A stretch of DNA of 64,000 nt from Bidens hawaiensis. Lineage: Eukaryota > Streptophyta > Magnoliopsida > Asterales > Asteraceae. Numbering within the stretch: the stretch's first letter is position 1; each line of letters starts with the position of its first letter. The notes below the pieces were generated by a model. That model was not told the origin of the DNA and searched no databases. It worked only from the letters and a program-made list of their open reading frames with translations. A program made the translations under genes and the position numbers. Location: positions 1-64,000 of the forward strand of contig JAIQDT010002061.1 of the NCBI GenBank assembly GCA_021521415.1. Reading direction: 5' to 3'. Below are positions 11,056 through 24,630 of this stretch, piece by piece.

Positions 11056-12180
11056 TGAACCCAGAAGAGGTTATGTCATTAACTATCATTAATACTCCTT
11101 GATTTTTATATCCTCATGCTAAACATGCACTTAAAATTTAGACGTATAAAACATAAAGTTACCCCGAAGTGCTTTTTATCAAGGAATGAACTGCATAACT
11201 TTTAATTTTAACGGTCAACAAATGAAGAATTGCCTAGGTACTTCGTATGGGTGGCCTAATGGCAAAAGACCCCCGCTAGCTGGCCAAGCCCAGCCGTATA
11301 AACCCTTAAATTCCTCCAAGTTATCTCCAGTTTCGAGGAGGACCCACTCGACCAAAGATCCGGTGATAGTGAAACCCGGACCCTATTAAGATCAAACTAG
11401 AGATCACAAATTAAAATCTTAGTTTTCTTTTATTGAGCTAGCAATATCAAGTGGCACGCCTCGTCAACGCGTGATTTCCACAAATCGTCATTCTTATTGT
11501 TATCTATTCCCTTTTGTTCGTCTATTGAGTCTATTGAGGTGAGTACCACATTCCCCTATTTTACTCATTTTTACCGTTTTGGGGACTTATGCGTTTAATA
11601 TTTATTTCCCTACTATTTAATACACAAACTGCAACTATTGTCACTTGTGCTTAACAATTTGTACCTTACTTATTATGTGTTAATTTTCTTTATGTGAACC
11701 GTATTCGGAGAGTTCAAACATAATCTCATATTATTATGATCATACGACAGTCGTAATAGCTTCGTGCTTTTCGACAACTCATTTATTTACTCATTGGTTG
11801 AATTACTTAACTCATTTGACTTTGTTGCACATTTATTATCTATTATATATATACATCAAAATTGTGTGTTACTCACTCAACTTTGTGTTGACAAATTTAC
11901 TTTATTTTTAACGCATATGCAGGTTATCGTGTGATGTGAATTTAGTTCTAGTTTTGGAAGATCACTTAGGAATAATGATAGAAAAATAAACAAGACTTTT
12001 GATTCATGATATATGTTTGTTTGGTGAATTATTTGATTTTGGATATTGTATTGAATATTTGATTTTTAAATGAATTTAATTTAATAGATACTGAAATTTC
12101 CAATATTGTATGATATTACCTTGAGAACTGTGGGCACTCAGCTCACGTCCGGCATTTCCGCCGTAGGTTGGGGTGTGACA
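11056..12180 (+). mobile_element. Remnant of a gypsy LTR (right end)
   Basis: The stretch ends CCGCCGTAGGTTGGGGTGTGACA at 12180 (last 20 bases quoted in part). This closely parallels the LTR terminus GGTCGGGGTGTTACA of the complete Tekay element here and that of the LTR at 13615-15962. No primer binding site or coding sequence follows, and the left terminus is not recognisable, so it is a solo or truncated LTR. A small open frame at 11186-11389 has no recognisable product. Confidence 0.5.
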
Positions 12181-12181
12181 G

Positions 12182-13078
12182 ATTTTATGGTTGGCAATCT
12201 TGACTCAAACCCTTTCAAATGGGTCAATTTGAGTTGCTTTAAAAATTAAATGAGTTGGTTTGGGTAAAAAGTTTTAACTAAATGGGTCGAACTGAGTCAT
12301 TTGAAATTCCATCATTTTATTTTCGGGTCAAAATGTGTCGACAAGTTCAAAGAAATGGGTCGATGTGGATTAGTTTCATAAAGAAATGTGACAAGTTTCA
12401 GATTGGAACGGGTTCGGTTCAGGTTTCAAGTCAACACGATTTTCCACCTGTGACGGGTTGGATTTTGGTTTCTTTTTGGTCGATTACGAACTCGTTTTTG
12501 TCTGTTTTTTTCAGTTTCGTGTTTGTTCGGTTTGAATTCTTTTAGTTTCGTTTTGATTGTTTTTTTCGATTTCGACTGATGTGGTCCGGTTTTAGCTTTT
12601 TGTTTCATTTTAGTCGATTTTTTCGGTTTAGGTTCGATTCTTGGTGGGTTTTTTTTTCTTTTTTTTATGTAACGAGGACAACGTAGGAACATTATAGTGT
12701 TTTTAATTTTTTTGTTTATGATTTATATTTGGAGTTATAATTTTGTTATTATCGTTTTTGAATTTTTTAAGGGTTTTTGATCTTAATAGAAAACCCCTAA
12801 AAAATTCAAAAAATAAATAATAAAAAAATCATAACTTAAAATGTAAATAAAAAACAAAAAATCTAAAAAAACTAATATGTTTCTTTGTTATTCTCGTTCA
12901 AAAAAAAAAAAAAACCTTTTAAACCTGGTCCGACCCTAACCTATTCTGACCCAAACCAAAACAACTCTTTTTTTAATTGACCCATTTGACCCCAAACTCA
13001 TTCTGACCCAAACTCGTTTTGACATATGACTCATTTCAACCCATGACTCGTTCGACCCAACTCATTCGCCACCTCTAC
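12182..13078. mobile_element. Degenerate hAT-like element, TGGGTC/GACCCA-rich
   Basis: Starts near TGGTTGGCAATC and ends near ATTCGCCACCTCTA, similar to the termini of the element at 9500-11047. The arms are rich in AAATGGGTC and GACCCAAAC in opposite orientations. The centre holds TTTCGGTT-type iterations and an AT-rich palindrome (about 12690-12860). No target duplication remains, so the limits are approximate. Confidence 0.5.
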
Positions 13079-13614
13079 GCGCCAGTAAAGAAATATTAAT
13101 GTGTATATTATTTGCCGATAAAAACATAAGATTTGTTTGGGATGTTTAAAAGAAATTTAGTAACAACTAGGTTTTATAACCTGCGCAACGTGTTTAAAAA
13201 TTTCGACCTCACGGGTTGCGAAACTGTGAAAAGAACCATATTGACAAAAAAAAGGAGTGAACAAAGAAAACATAAAACCAATTTACTCAAATCTACATAT
13301 CAACATATTCATTACACAACAAAGATGCTCAAAACACACAATTCCTCATGGCAATTGCCAACAAACCACAACCCACCGGCTAAAACCTTCCAATAAAAAA
13401 GAAAGAAACCGGAAAAGCTCCATTGCAACCGGCGATAACAAAAAGGAGAACAAAGAGGCTCAGATAAATAATTCATCATTGCCATCGCGAACAAAGCACA
13501 GCTCGGTGGCACTACGGCTGCAACAAAAGTTGTCATGCCAAGTAGTTGACCACCATCATCGTCAACTAAGAGAGACAAAAAAACTGTCCGAACCTTGCCA
13601 TGCCACATCATTTC
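13079..13614. other. Unassigned spacer with weak Helitron-like end
   Basis: ACTAGGTTTTATAACCTGCG (13165-13184) resembles the inverted CTAG end of a plant Helitron but lacks a good hairpin. The rest, up to the LTR at 13615, has no recognisable protein. Overlapping open frames on both strands (13257-13670) look non-coding. Confidence 0.3.
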
Positions 13615-15962
13615 TGTCACACCCCGACCAAAGGCGGCGGAACATGTCGGGGTGCAACGATTGCTCATAAGCGCATGACACTATTTAAAGAGACAATATT
13701 TAACAAACTCATTTCATTTCACAACATCGAAAATGTCACATAACCAAATATTCATAACTCAAATACAACAAAATATAGCAAATCAAATATTGTTCATTTT
13801 TGCTAATATCCTAACGGTATTTGTGACGTTTTCTTCACCTAACTCCATAATCAACCTACATGCAAATCTGTAACATTTCATAAAATAAAATTTATCAACA
13901 CAAAGGTTGGTGAGCAATTCATAAGTTTGAACAATAAATATAAAGTATGAAAAGCCACAAAACTAATATACAAAACCATAAATAATAACTATAAACTTGG
14001 ATAAATAGTTATCGCTAACAAGTTAGCGACACCCAACTATAAGGGGTTGCCAAATAGTTTAGGATTTTATAGTTATCGTTAATTGCATTACGTTAACGAC
14101 ACCTTGCCATGAGGGGTTGCCAAATGGTATAGGATTTATAGTTCCACCATCCAAAAGCGATAAACACATAGTCAAATAAGCATAGAACACCAAATCGAGC
14201 AATTATTCAAGTAAGGTATACAACAACGTTTGTGGTTTAAGACACAAGTATAAAACATTTAGTTTAGATAAGTTGAAATGTCACCCCCAAAATAAAAGAT
14301 AGAAAACGGGGTATGAAGTTACTCACGTTCAAGTAATAAACCTGAAGAATTGATTATTTGGAGATTTGCCGGAACGACGAGTTTAACATATGAAGCCTAA
14401 ATAAAAGAAAGTCTTGGATTTAGAAAGGTTGTCTTGAAGATCTTTAACTAAAATAATTGTTGCAAAAACTAATCAATTAAAGTTCAAGGTTTAAAATGTA
14501 ACTATTTAAGAATTTATAATAATAACCCTTTTAAAAAATGTAAGTTTGCTCAAAACCGGGTTAAAGTATCTAACCTTAATATTTACTTAACCAATGTTAA
14601 GTAATAAGGTGGGGAAAATGCTAAAATGCAAGTTCCATTAGGCTAAAGATACTAAAACGGGTTTTTAACGAGTGTTCGGGTTGTCGGTTCGGGTCTTGAC
14701 ACATGGTCAAACCCAAAGTCAACTTTCCAAAATATTAATTGTTATGAGATAACTCATTAAAACATACTAACACTTAACCAAGTATGTAGATCTATTTTTT
14801 AGAACTAACAACGCACGTTAAGCGAGTGTTCGGTTTTGTCGGTCCAAACTATGTTATGAGATCAAGTTGGATCCAACTATTCCAAGTACTTAAGAAAATA
14901 ATTAAAATCAGTTTGTAAACTATTTTTTTAAAGAAATATACAAGTCTTGATAGCTAAAAACACACTTGTGTGTCTTAAGCGAATAAAAGTCGGTATAGTT
15001 CGGTTTGGTTCGGTCTCCATCTCACAAATAGTTCATAGATGGTTTCTACATGCCCAAATATCATAGAACTTGTATATTGGTTTATAAATGAAGAAAATTT
15101 AAATTTTACAACAAAAAAAAGTTAACTACAAGTCTTTTAAGCAAAAGTTTCGGTTTAGTTCGGTTTCCATCTCCCAACGAGTTCATAGATGGATTCCATT
15201 GCTTAATATCAAAGAACTTGTAAAAATGATTTTTGAAACTCAAATCTAGCAATAAACATGTTTAAACAACTATTTTAACAAAACTAGTAAACAAAAGTTC
15301 GGTTTCCGGTTTGGACTAGTTTCGGTTAAACCGAGGTTAGTCTTATACAAACTCACACCATGGAACTTGTAAATAAGATGAACAAACTAAAGGGTTATAA
15401 GTTAGTCATAAGTAATATGTATAATAAGTTATGTGTGTGTAAATATATATCAAGAACACGAAGTCCTCCATGAAGCCTTGCCTTATGACATTCGAAACTT
15501 AACCAACCAGAGTCGGTGAAGTAACAAATAAAGGAAATAAGGGGTGTGTATTATATATATGTTGTACCACCATATTCAAGAGTTAGTAATGTTAGATGAA
15601 CAAGTTAGAATGAAAGACTATAGTTAGTTTGACTTGAGAAGTCAAAACTTCAAGAATACATAAGAAATAACAACCTTGAATCTATAGAGTTTTGAGAGAG
15701 TTTTTGGAGATGTAGAAAGAGTAAAATGAAGAAGATGGGTGTGTATATACAGGGAAGGAGTGAAGGGTTGGGTATAAAGATTCTTTTATGGTTTGCATAA
15801 AAATGGGTATGTTTAAATGGTCAAACAATGCATAATATAAAAAAACCAATATTTTATATATTTTAAATGACAAGATCCAATATTTTATATATTTGAAATG
15901 TTCGGGTTACAAACGGGTCGGGTTTACATAACAAAAGTGACCCGAAATTGACGAATGTCACA
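13615..15962 (-). mobile_element. 3' LTR of a decayed Tekay-like element (minus strand)
   Basis: Read on the minus strand it begins TGTGACATTCG at 15962 and ends GGTCGGGGTGTGACA at 13615. These ends match those of the complete Tekay element at 36661-45791 (TGTGACATCT...GGTCGGGGTGTTACA). The polypurine tract CCTAAAGTAGGGAATAC lies immediately upstream on the minus strand. Length is 2348 bp. The interior holds a two-copy repeat of about 75-80 bp (13990-14150, GGGGTTGCCAAAT) and several degenerate AGTTCGGTTT segments (14640-15330). A minus-strand TATA-like sequence lies near 15743-15750. No partner 5' LTR is present. Confidence 0.8.
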
Positions 15963-17790
15963 GTATTCCCTACTTTAGGAAATTTCGTCCCGAAATTAAG
16001 ATGAAGACGACGATGCAAACAAATGTGGATAATTCTCTTTCATTGCGTCTTCTCGTTCCTAAGTAAACTCCGCGCCACGCCGTGATTCCCAACGAACTTT
16101 TACTAACCGAATACGACTACGCTTGGTTTTCTTCTCGTTGCGATCCATAATCTCAACGGGTCGTTCAACCATAATCATAGACTCATCAACAAGAACTTCA
16201 TCGAGGGGTATATGAAGATTACCCTCGGCTAGGCACTTTTTGAGATTCGAAACATGAAATGTCGGATGAACACACCGGCAAGTTCTTGCGGTAGTTCAAG
16301 TCGATACGCTACTTTCCCAACACGCTCAAGAATTTTAAAAGGACCAACGAAACGAGGAGCTAGTTTACCCTTCTTTCCAAAACGGACTACCCCCTACCAA
16401 TGAGATACTTTTAGAATGACAAGATCGTCAACATTAAATTCGATCGGTTTTCGCCATTTGTCGGCGTAACTCTTTTGACGATTTCTAGCGGTTAGGAGAT
16501 TTTTACGGATTTGATCAATGACGTCGGTGGCTTCTTGGACCATTTCGGGTCCCGTGATTTGAGCTTCATCGATTTCGTTCCAACAAATCGGGGAACGACA
16601 TTTACGACCGTAAAGAGCTTGAAAAGGAGTCACATCAATGCTAGAGTGGTAGCTATTGTTGTAGGAGAACTCGATGAACGGAAGATGAGAATCCCAATTC
16701 CCACCGAAATCAAGAACACATGCTCCTAGCATATCCTCGAGTGTTTGGATTGTACGTTCGGATTGACCGTCCGTTTGAGGATGATAAGCTGTGCTAAGAT
16801 CGAGACGTGTTCCTAAAGCTTCTTGAAGTGAACGCCAAAAATGAGAGGTAAAACGGGCATCGCGGTCGGAGATGATAGACAATGGCAAACCGTGTCGGCA
16901 CACGATTTCCCGAACATAGATTTGAGCAAGCTGCTCGACAGGATACTTCTCGCGGATCGGAATGAAATGAGCAGATTTGGTTAATCGATCGATGATCACC
17001 CAAATGCTATCGTTGCCTTTTTGGGTTTTCGGTAATTTGGTGATAAAGTCCATAGCAATGTCTTCCCATTTCCAAACGGGAATCGGTGGTTGCTCGAGTA
17101 GACCAAAAGGTCTTTGATGTTCGGCTTTGACTTTCGAGCAAATAAGACATTTAGATACAAACAACGCTACGTCCTTTTTCATACCCGGCCACCAAAAGGT
17201 AGCACGAAGATCGAAGTACATATTATCCGCACCGGGATGAACGGAATAGTGCGAATTATGAGCTTCGTCGAGAATACAAGTACGAAGGTCATCGCGATCG
17301 GGAACCCACAAACGATTGAGAAAATACAAAAGACCATCGGGTTTGGTTTCGAGTTGAAGTTCGGCTCCACATGACATTTCGTCATACATGTTACCTTATT
17401 CAACGGAGGTGCGTTGAGCTTGAAAGATACGAATTTGAAGATCGGTTTGAACAATGACGCTTAGAAGCAGAACGGATTTAACATTTAACCTTTCGCCGCG
17501 TCGGCGACAACATTCGCTTTACCGGGGTGGTAGCGAATCTCGCAGTCGTAATCACTAAGTAATTCGGCCCATCGTCGTTGTCTCATGTTGAGATCTTTTT
17601 GGTCAAAAATGTGTTGAAGGCTTTTATGATCGGTAAAAACCACACATTTTGTTCCATAAAGGTAATGTCTCCATATTTTGAGAGCGAAAACGACGGCACC
17701 AAGTTTGAGATCGTGAGTCGTATAGTTCTTCTCGTTGACCTTAAGTTGCCTTGATGCGTATGCGATGATCGGAGACGCAACAGTGTAAAT
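15963..17790 (-). pseudogene. Truncated Tekay-type pol (RNase H, integrase, chromodomain remnant)
   Basis: The minus-strand reading resembles the C-terminal half of the intact Tekay polyprotein in this window. RNase H (about 17790-17485) includes the IAYASRQLK and DHKSLQHIF motifs. Integrase (17389-16394) has the zinc-binding H/H/C/C region, the acidic catalytic residues and a QTDGQSERT motif. A decayed chromodomain tail extends to about 16000. It is broken by a loss of frame after the VADA motif at about 17487, a TAG just before GVVRFGKKG at about 16393, a frame change near 16275 and a TAG replacing Trp in the chromodomain (about 16060). Everything upstream of RNase H, including RT, protease and gag, is missing. 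It cannot encode a working polyprotein. Confidence 0.85.
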
Positions 17791-19497
17791 CTTAACTTTG
17801 CCTGATTTAACAAACACCTTGTTAATACCGGGAATCCCAATACGCATCATACCAGGGTTCCAAAACTGAACCAGACAATAGTCAAATACACACCATTACC
17901 GTCTTACTGCCACCACCTTACTTCTGCACAACCAGAGACAACCAAAAGTGACCATCGCCTCAAAGTGAACAATTATAATCCCTTAATTTTGCCACAACCA
18001 TAAGTCATCGGCCTCCGCCACATCTCGCCTAGGGTTCCAAAATGGAACCCGACAACAATCAATGCATCGGTATTGCCTATGGTTCACGAAACAGATTCAG
18101 GCAACAACAAATGCGCGTTGCCACGCCAAAGCCGAAGTATCATCATAGCCATAAAACGAATCTCATAAGACGTAATCACAATAGGCTCAGGTTCACACTG
18201 TAAGTTGCCACGCCAAAGTGTGAATTATCATCACAGCCGTAGACGAATCTAATGTCACAAATAAAAACTAAGCGCTTAGAATGTACAAAAAAGAGCACAC
18301 CAATTTTCTGCCACAAACGAAACATGTAATCAAAGGTAATCGTTATGATCTTGAACACCACAATTAGATAAACTAAAAACCCATTTTCACTATCATAGTG
18401 CGAACACATGAAATTCACAAAAGTCAACAATCTAACTTTAGCTACAGATCATATTCATGGCTGAATTGTAGTTGCTTCTTTCCAAGAACCACGGTCGCCG
18501 TGCCAAGAGTCAGTCATCATCATCGCCCAAAAACCCAAAAGGTGTGGCACAATCATTAAAGCATTATGTCAAACACCTTATGTGCACCATACCTAGGCTC
18601 AGAAAATCATCACAGCCATTCTAAAACCCAAACTAACATAGGCGCATTTCATCGAGCACGTCATGTGCACCATATATAACATTACAAATCACATACGCAA
18701 GGCACCGCAAGTTATTTGAAAAATATTCCATGTGCTAGTCAGCATAATGTAAGTTCATGAAAACACTGCCGACATTTAGAATCAAATGGAACAACACACT
18801 GATTGCAATTTGGGGTTTTCACGGCCACCGGAACACCGCCGCTACCAACCACCGTCACCTAGGGTTTCCAAACAGAAACCCGGCAACAGTTGGGCAACAA
18901 CCTCGCTCACCCTTTTTCCGGTCGTTTCCTAACACCGCCACGACACCGAACACCGAACCCCGTCTTCAACACACCACGTAGGGATTCAGATGGTCCTGAT
19001 GACGGCGGTGAACACGATAGCGGTGACGTCGGTGGCTTGGCTCCGGTGATGACGATGGTGGCAGATGGTTTTGCCGCTGGTGAAGACCAAGAAGACCTTA
19101 CTAAAAGACCATCGGACCACCACGCTACCTAGGGTTTCCAAATAGAACCCGGCAACGGTAGATAGGATATTGAACACGGTGGCCTTGACGACTTTGGTGG
19201 TTGAAGATGTGCTTGCAGAGGTTGAAGACGATGGTGACTGGTGGCACATGAGATGAAGAAGAAGAAAGAGAGAGAAGATAGACGGTGGCCGGTGGGTGTA
19301 AAGAGTCAATAATAGGAATTCTGAAAAGGAAGAGATGATTCCCTAGGAAATCAACGCGTGTAAAGTAAACAAATACGTGGCAAAAGGTATCATGTTCACA
19401 GCAAATAGTACAAACACTAAAGCAGCCTGAACAACAAAAGCAACACAACATACAACTCTTAAAAGTTAAGAAAGTTGTGTTTTAATATATATATATA
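17791..19497. other. Unassigned sequence with four dispersed hairpins
   Basis: Complex, non-AT-rich sequence with no convincing protein. The motif (CCT)AGGGTT(T)CCAAA-N-GAACCC(G)GACAAC, a hairpin by itself, occurs at about 17854, 18031, 18861 and 19131. Stretches rich in CACC/GGTGG (18800-19300) look like untranslated or coding fragments of captured host sequence, but I cannot name a source. Confidence 0.35.
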
Positions 19498-20879
19498 CTA
19501 GGTTATGTGCCCGTGTAATACACGGGTCGAAATAAAATAAGTGTTAATACATCAATTTTGAATTAGATATTACGTTAATTCAAATTACCTCATAATTTTT
19601 CAAAGTTCTAAAATGGTACTTTCATATTTTACATAGTAAATGCAATAGTTTATACTTTGTAGTCAACTAAATTGTCACAAGACTGATCATGTATTCACCA
19701 AATATGGTCGCCCGTTTTAGGTGTTGAGGCTCGGCTCAGTCATACATTTAATAATTCAAAAGGTACATAATTAAGAAAAGTGTGCCTTAGCTTTCGGTTC
19801 ATTTATAAAGGTTTCCTCTTATTTAAAATGATTAGACGGTTCATTTTACGAAGGTTTCCTCTTATTTAAAAAGATTCGACCTTCAGTTCATTTATAAAGG
19901 TTTCCTCTTATTTAAAAATATTCGACCACTCATAAATAACAACCCACTTTTTGCTTTTAGGGTGTGTTTGAGATTATTTATTTTTACCAACTTACAACTT
20001 ATCAATTTTTAAAAAGTAATAAGGTATTTGAGATTGCTTATATTATAAAAGAAAAAATTAAGTTATAATATTGTAACTTATTAACTTAATAAAAAGTTAT
20101 AAGAATATAAAATAAGGAATCACAAACACCACCTTAAAGATCATGGTATCTTAATTCGACCACTTTTGCTTTTAATGATCACGGTATGTTAATTGACCTA
20201 TTTACCTAGTTTTCTTTAGTTGTTTCATGATTTCTCCAAAATTTTCAAACTAAAAAAAAGTTGCATAACGTTAGGAAGATAAAATTATAATGGATGAGAC
20301 ATAAATGCTAGATTTCATCTATTTTTTTTACCTTTGCATACTTTTTTAACCATTGTTTATAATTTGGTTCGAATTCATTCAAATCGTTTTTTCAAATCAT
20401 AGTTTAAATTTTAACTAAATTTTCAAATTTTTGAATAACGGATAAGCTGTAAAAGGACCAAATGAGGGCCTCTATATCAAGTTGAGGTATTGACTATTGC
20501 CATTGAGGTGCTGCCATTAACATCTCATCGCTTGCTTCTATTTGACTTTCTAGTTAACTTTTTAAAGAATCAACCTATTTCAATTCAATCATTTTGCCCA
20601 AAAGTTTACATTAACAAAATATTCAAAATGACACAATTTCTCAATATACCTATTGAGGTTAACTTTCCCAAATTGTAAACAATTTATATTTTGTGAAATG
20701 CAAACTTTTATGAAAAACCAAAACGAACTACTTACAACTTACAAGTAGCAAGACGCACCATTTAAACAAAGACGAAACAATCGAAAACAACTAAAAAGAC
20801 TACAAAACAGACTATGAATTGTAAACCAATTATACTCCATTGCATATTGGTACTTCTCTTTTTAATTCTTTCTCCCTGT

Positions 20880-21480
20880 TTTCTTTCACAAATCCTTCCG
20901 ATGAAAATCAAAATAGTAGACAATTGTTGCTAAAATAACAACTCACAGTGGTGTTCTTGAATTTGATATCCAGGCTGTGAACATACCCAAAACAGAGTAA
21001 ATGAAAGAAAGTTGATATAAATATTACCAAAACCTATTGTTAGGAACTCAATCACATACACCTAAAAAGATAAGCGAACATATCTGAACCAAAGAATATT
21101 ATAGTAATTGGTCAATTTAGGTCAATCGGTGGCCGGAACCAAGCGTTTTGCAGGATTTATTTGGCCGTGGCTGGGTTAGCAGGAGAGAGAGATGTCATAG
21201 ATGGTTTCGATTGTATGGCGGAGAGAAGGATAGAATCGGTGGTTGAGAGGTTTATAAAGCTTGTAATAAACGATGGAATTAGATCTGGGTTTTGAAATTG
21301 AGAGAAAAAGAATGAGGTAGAGAGAAGAAGCTTGTACAAAAAGATTCCATAATAAAGCTTACAGAGAAACATAAAAGTAGACCTCCTCTTTGCTCGCCAC
21401 GTAAGCCAAATGGCTTTGCTGCTTGACACGTGTACTCGGCTCTTAATAAGGGAACAAGTGACCGAAAGTATTCTCTTTTA
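20880..21480 (-). other. Possible captured host promoter/5' UTR fragment
   Basis: Read on the minus strand, the segment has a CACGTG core, a CT-rich run resembling a 5' UTR, and a short frame starting ATGACATCTCTCTCTCC that stops at once. Its composition differs from the AT-rich surroundings. This fits gene-fragment capture by a Helitron, but no coding exon can be identified. Confidence 0.25.
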
Positions 21481-21539
21481 TTATATATTAAGATAATAAT
21501 AAGATAAGATATATAATAATCAAATAACAATTACTCTAC

Positions 21540-24500
21540 TCGAAGAAAATTTATGAGTAATTTAAAAGTGTGTTGCTAAACGGACCTTATCTTTTTATTA
21601 AACGTATACTCTTCCTTAAGTTTTTACATTAATACGATTTAAACCTTTATGTTTATTCTTTGTCATTTTTTATTATCATTATTAGTTAAACAAAAATTAT
21701 TTAAATAATTTTTCTTTTCCTTTTTTTGTTTTGCATATTATTTTTTTTTTGCTTTTTTAAATAACAAAAATTGTTTATGTAAAAAATGTTTTTTTTTTAA
21801 TTTTAAAAAGAAAAATACACTTTTTTTCTATAAGTATTTTAATATTTTTAGCGTCTGTTTTAAAAAAAATAATATTTAGAGATAGTTTACTTTAAAAAAG
21901 AAACACATTTTTTTTCATCAATAAAACAGATTAAACAATATAAGACTTGATTAACAAGTTGGTTCTTTTTTCATTTGACACTAATTTCATGCATTCGAAC
22001 CTATCAAAAATTATTTAAATGATCTTTTTTTGTTGGGTTTGAGGCTTATGATAAGATAAATATAAACTAAACGTTTTATCGTTTTCATAAAAACGTTATA
22101 ACATTATCTAAAAATACATGTTATAATGATAATACATATTCTTATTATTATGATAAATAACAATAAACCCAAAAAGATAGAAAATGATAAAATAAAAAAA
22201 TAAACTTGATAGAATTTAATTAGATATTTTAAATGAGACTTGAAATGACTAAAAATATTTATAGGATAGTAATTTGTCAAATAAAATTGTTGAAAAAAAT
22301 AAAAGTATAGGAAAGATAGTATGACAAGTATACAAAGGGGGATGCGTTTGGCCTGATTCAATTTAAAAGATTCATGCTAAATAAATAGATATGATATATT
22401 TATAAACAATACTTTATTGTAATATATCATTCGATGTTCTCATATTATCTTTGACAATTAATTTTATGCATGGGAAAAATGGGCTTCGAAGGATTGAAGT
22501 TGAAAACATAGTACACCTGCTCTACCACATGTAGTTCGCAATATGATCTAATAGTACGGGGTAATAATTAATGCTTGGAATATTAAGATATATGTTTGAA
22601 ATTTGATTTAATGTGGTTTTTCGACAGTTATGACTTATGGGTTCCTCCTTGATGATAGTCATGGTGAGTCAGGCTTAGGGCTTTAAAATTAGTATGAGTC
22701 AAAATCAGTATGAATGATTAATATATCGTATCATGTATACTCACTCAGGTATTAAAGATAGTTTCAAACGCTATGAATCCATACCACATAAACATCCGAG
22801 GTGACATGGCATTCACCGTAGACTATCTTAGGCGACAACACACGTAAATAATACATATCAATATCAAGAAAAACAAACACATGTACAAGTTTACTTTATT
22901 TAGAATATAAAAAAATAGAAAATTTTATTTTCATTTTTCAAGAAGAAAATAATACTTTCTATAGAGGTGAGCAACATAAGGGTCTGACCCTTGAAATCTG
23001 GTAATCTAATCTATAAAAATTCTAAATTAAAACAACGTATATAATATGGGTCGGATTAAGGATCATGAAATTCACTTTAAAGGGTAAAAATGGTTTTAAG
23101 GGTCTGACCTTTATTCAAACCCTTGACCCTTTTACTAGTTTTTAGATGTACATCAGATTCACGATTAATTTGAAATTTATGAGAGATTTGTATTTGAAAC
23201 ATATAATTCATTTGAAATTTCCTAACTACCAAGGAAAAAAAGAAGAATAAAGTGTCATGCTACGTATTCGAAACATATATATATGGGAACCATTGGATAT
23301 TTTCTCTGTGTAATTTGTGAATGTGAATATTATTTACATAATTTCAAATGGTTGATAACCTTTCAAATTTATATATTAAATTCCTGTATTAAATTCTTGT
23401 ATAAGATATGCAACTAGCAGATGCTAAAAATGAGAGGTTTGTAGCCTTATACTGGATTACTGCCCTTAAACTATACATGATTAGCCTTAACCCTTGAAAC
23501 CATTATTCATACCTGACTCGTTTATTATTTAGAAGGTAGTGTTTCGGGTCAATCTTTCTTTCTAAAACGGTAAAGGGTCCAGCTCAGGTTTTTGATGAAA
23601 GGGTTAGGTATCCCCGTAACAAAAGTTTAAAAGTTGATTTGTTTCTATACAATTAGCCATTTTGTCTTTGAATAAAATAAATTATTTCGAGTGATTTGAA
23701 AAAAGGGAGAGAGGTGAAAAAAATAAGCCATAAAACATTTGAGTTTGAAATATAACATCGTCAAATTACTTTCTTATTTAAGGATTGGGGATGGGAGTTA
23801 GGTTTATATTGATGAATATTGTCCTTTTATTTTGTCTTATTTCATCTGGTCCACAAATGATCGTGGGACTTGAGAGGGACGACGATATTTGGATTGTGAA
23901 TTCAATGTTGAAATTTGATTCGTATATAATTGTACAATTTATTTTTCTTATCGAATTAATGGTGCACATATAATCTTGTTTTCGTTTAATGTTCGAAGAA
24001 TGTTAAATGAATCAGTATCACATACTCGTTATGTTTTAATCGATATTTTAAAAATCGATATTTTACTCGTACTAGAATATTTGGTTTAAAAATGGTATAA
24101 CCAGTTGAATTAGTGCATACCGGTATTTAAAACATTGGTTTTTATTTAGTTTATTTAGTTGTGATACATAACAATATTTAAATACTTTATTCACTAAAAG
24201 ATTTATAGTCTAACAATATCAAGGTGTGTATAACTATGCTAATAAAAGAAAATGTTGAAGCTTGCATTTCTCATAATTCCTAGTCTCTTATCTCATTCAT
24301 TCTAGCTATCCATGCGTCATAAGTCAAAACTATTTTGTCAAGTAAGTTATAACATAGTTACATAGTGTGATTTTATTAATTACTGAATTAAGTGTCATTT
24401 TCATACCTGAAGTTTGACCAACTACACAACTTTAGTACATTTTTTAATTTCTTGCAAATCAACGTATGACGTTTCCATTAAAATTATGTTATATTAGTAC

Positions 24501-24600
24501 TTTTCGTTAATCTCATTTGTTTTATCTAATAAATTAATTATAAGTATTTTAAGAATCACAACTAAAATAACGAAATTATTTACTATTATCATTTGAAAAA
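21540..24600. other. AT-rich sequence, no gene seen
   Basis: Mostly AT-rich. A segment at about 22970-23620 carries repeated AAGGGTCTGACC/GGGTCAG-like motifs in both orientations and may be a decayed hAT-like element. At 22470-22540 a minus-strand TGGTAGAGCAGG resembles a pol III box A. No open frame looks coding. Confidence 0.35.
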
Positions 24601-24630
24601 CCCCGTGTAATACATGGTTTTAAAAACTAG

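Larger units (their letters stand above)
19498..24630. mobile_element. Region bounded by two outward-facing Helitron-like 3' termini
   Basis: At the left, ACTAGGTTATGTG is followed by the perfect palindrome CCCGTGTAATACACGGG (19510-19526). On the minus strand this is a hairpin followed by CTAG. At the right, CCCCGTGTAATACATGG is followed by TTTTAAAAACTAG and then T (CTAG at 24627-24630). Plant Helitrons end in a hairpin about 10 bp before CTRR and insert before T, so both ends look like 3' termini pointing outward. This could be two head-to-head Helitrons or one unusual unit. No Rep/helicase sequence is visible, so anything here is non-autonomous. The 5' TC ends were not found. Confidence 0.45.

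Noticed and set aside
18757..19451. Overlapping open frames on both strands near 19000
   Set aside because: Both strands are open because of GC-rich CACC/GGTGG sequence. No frame has a domain or a consistent exon structure.
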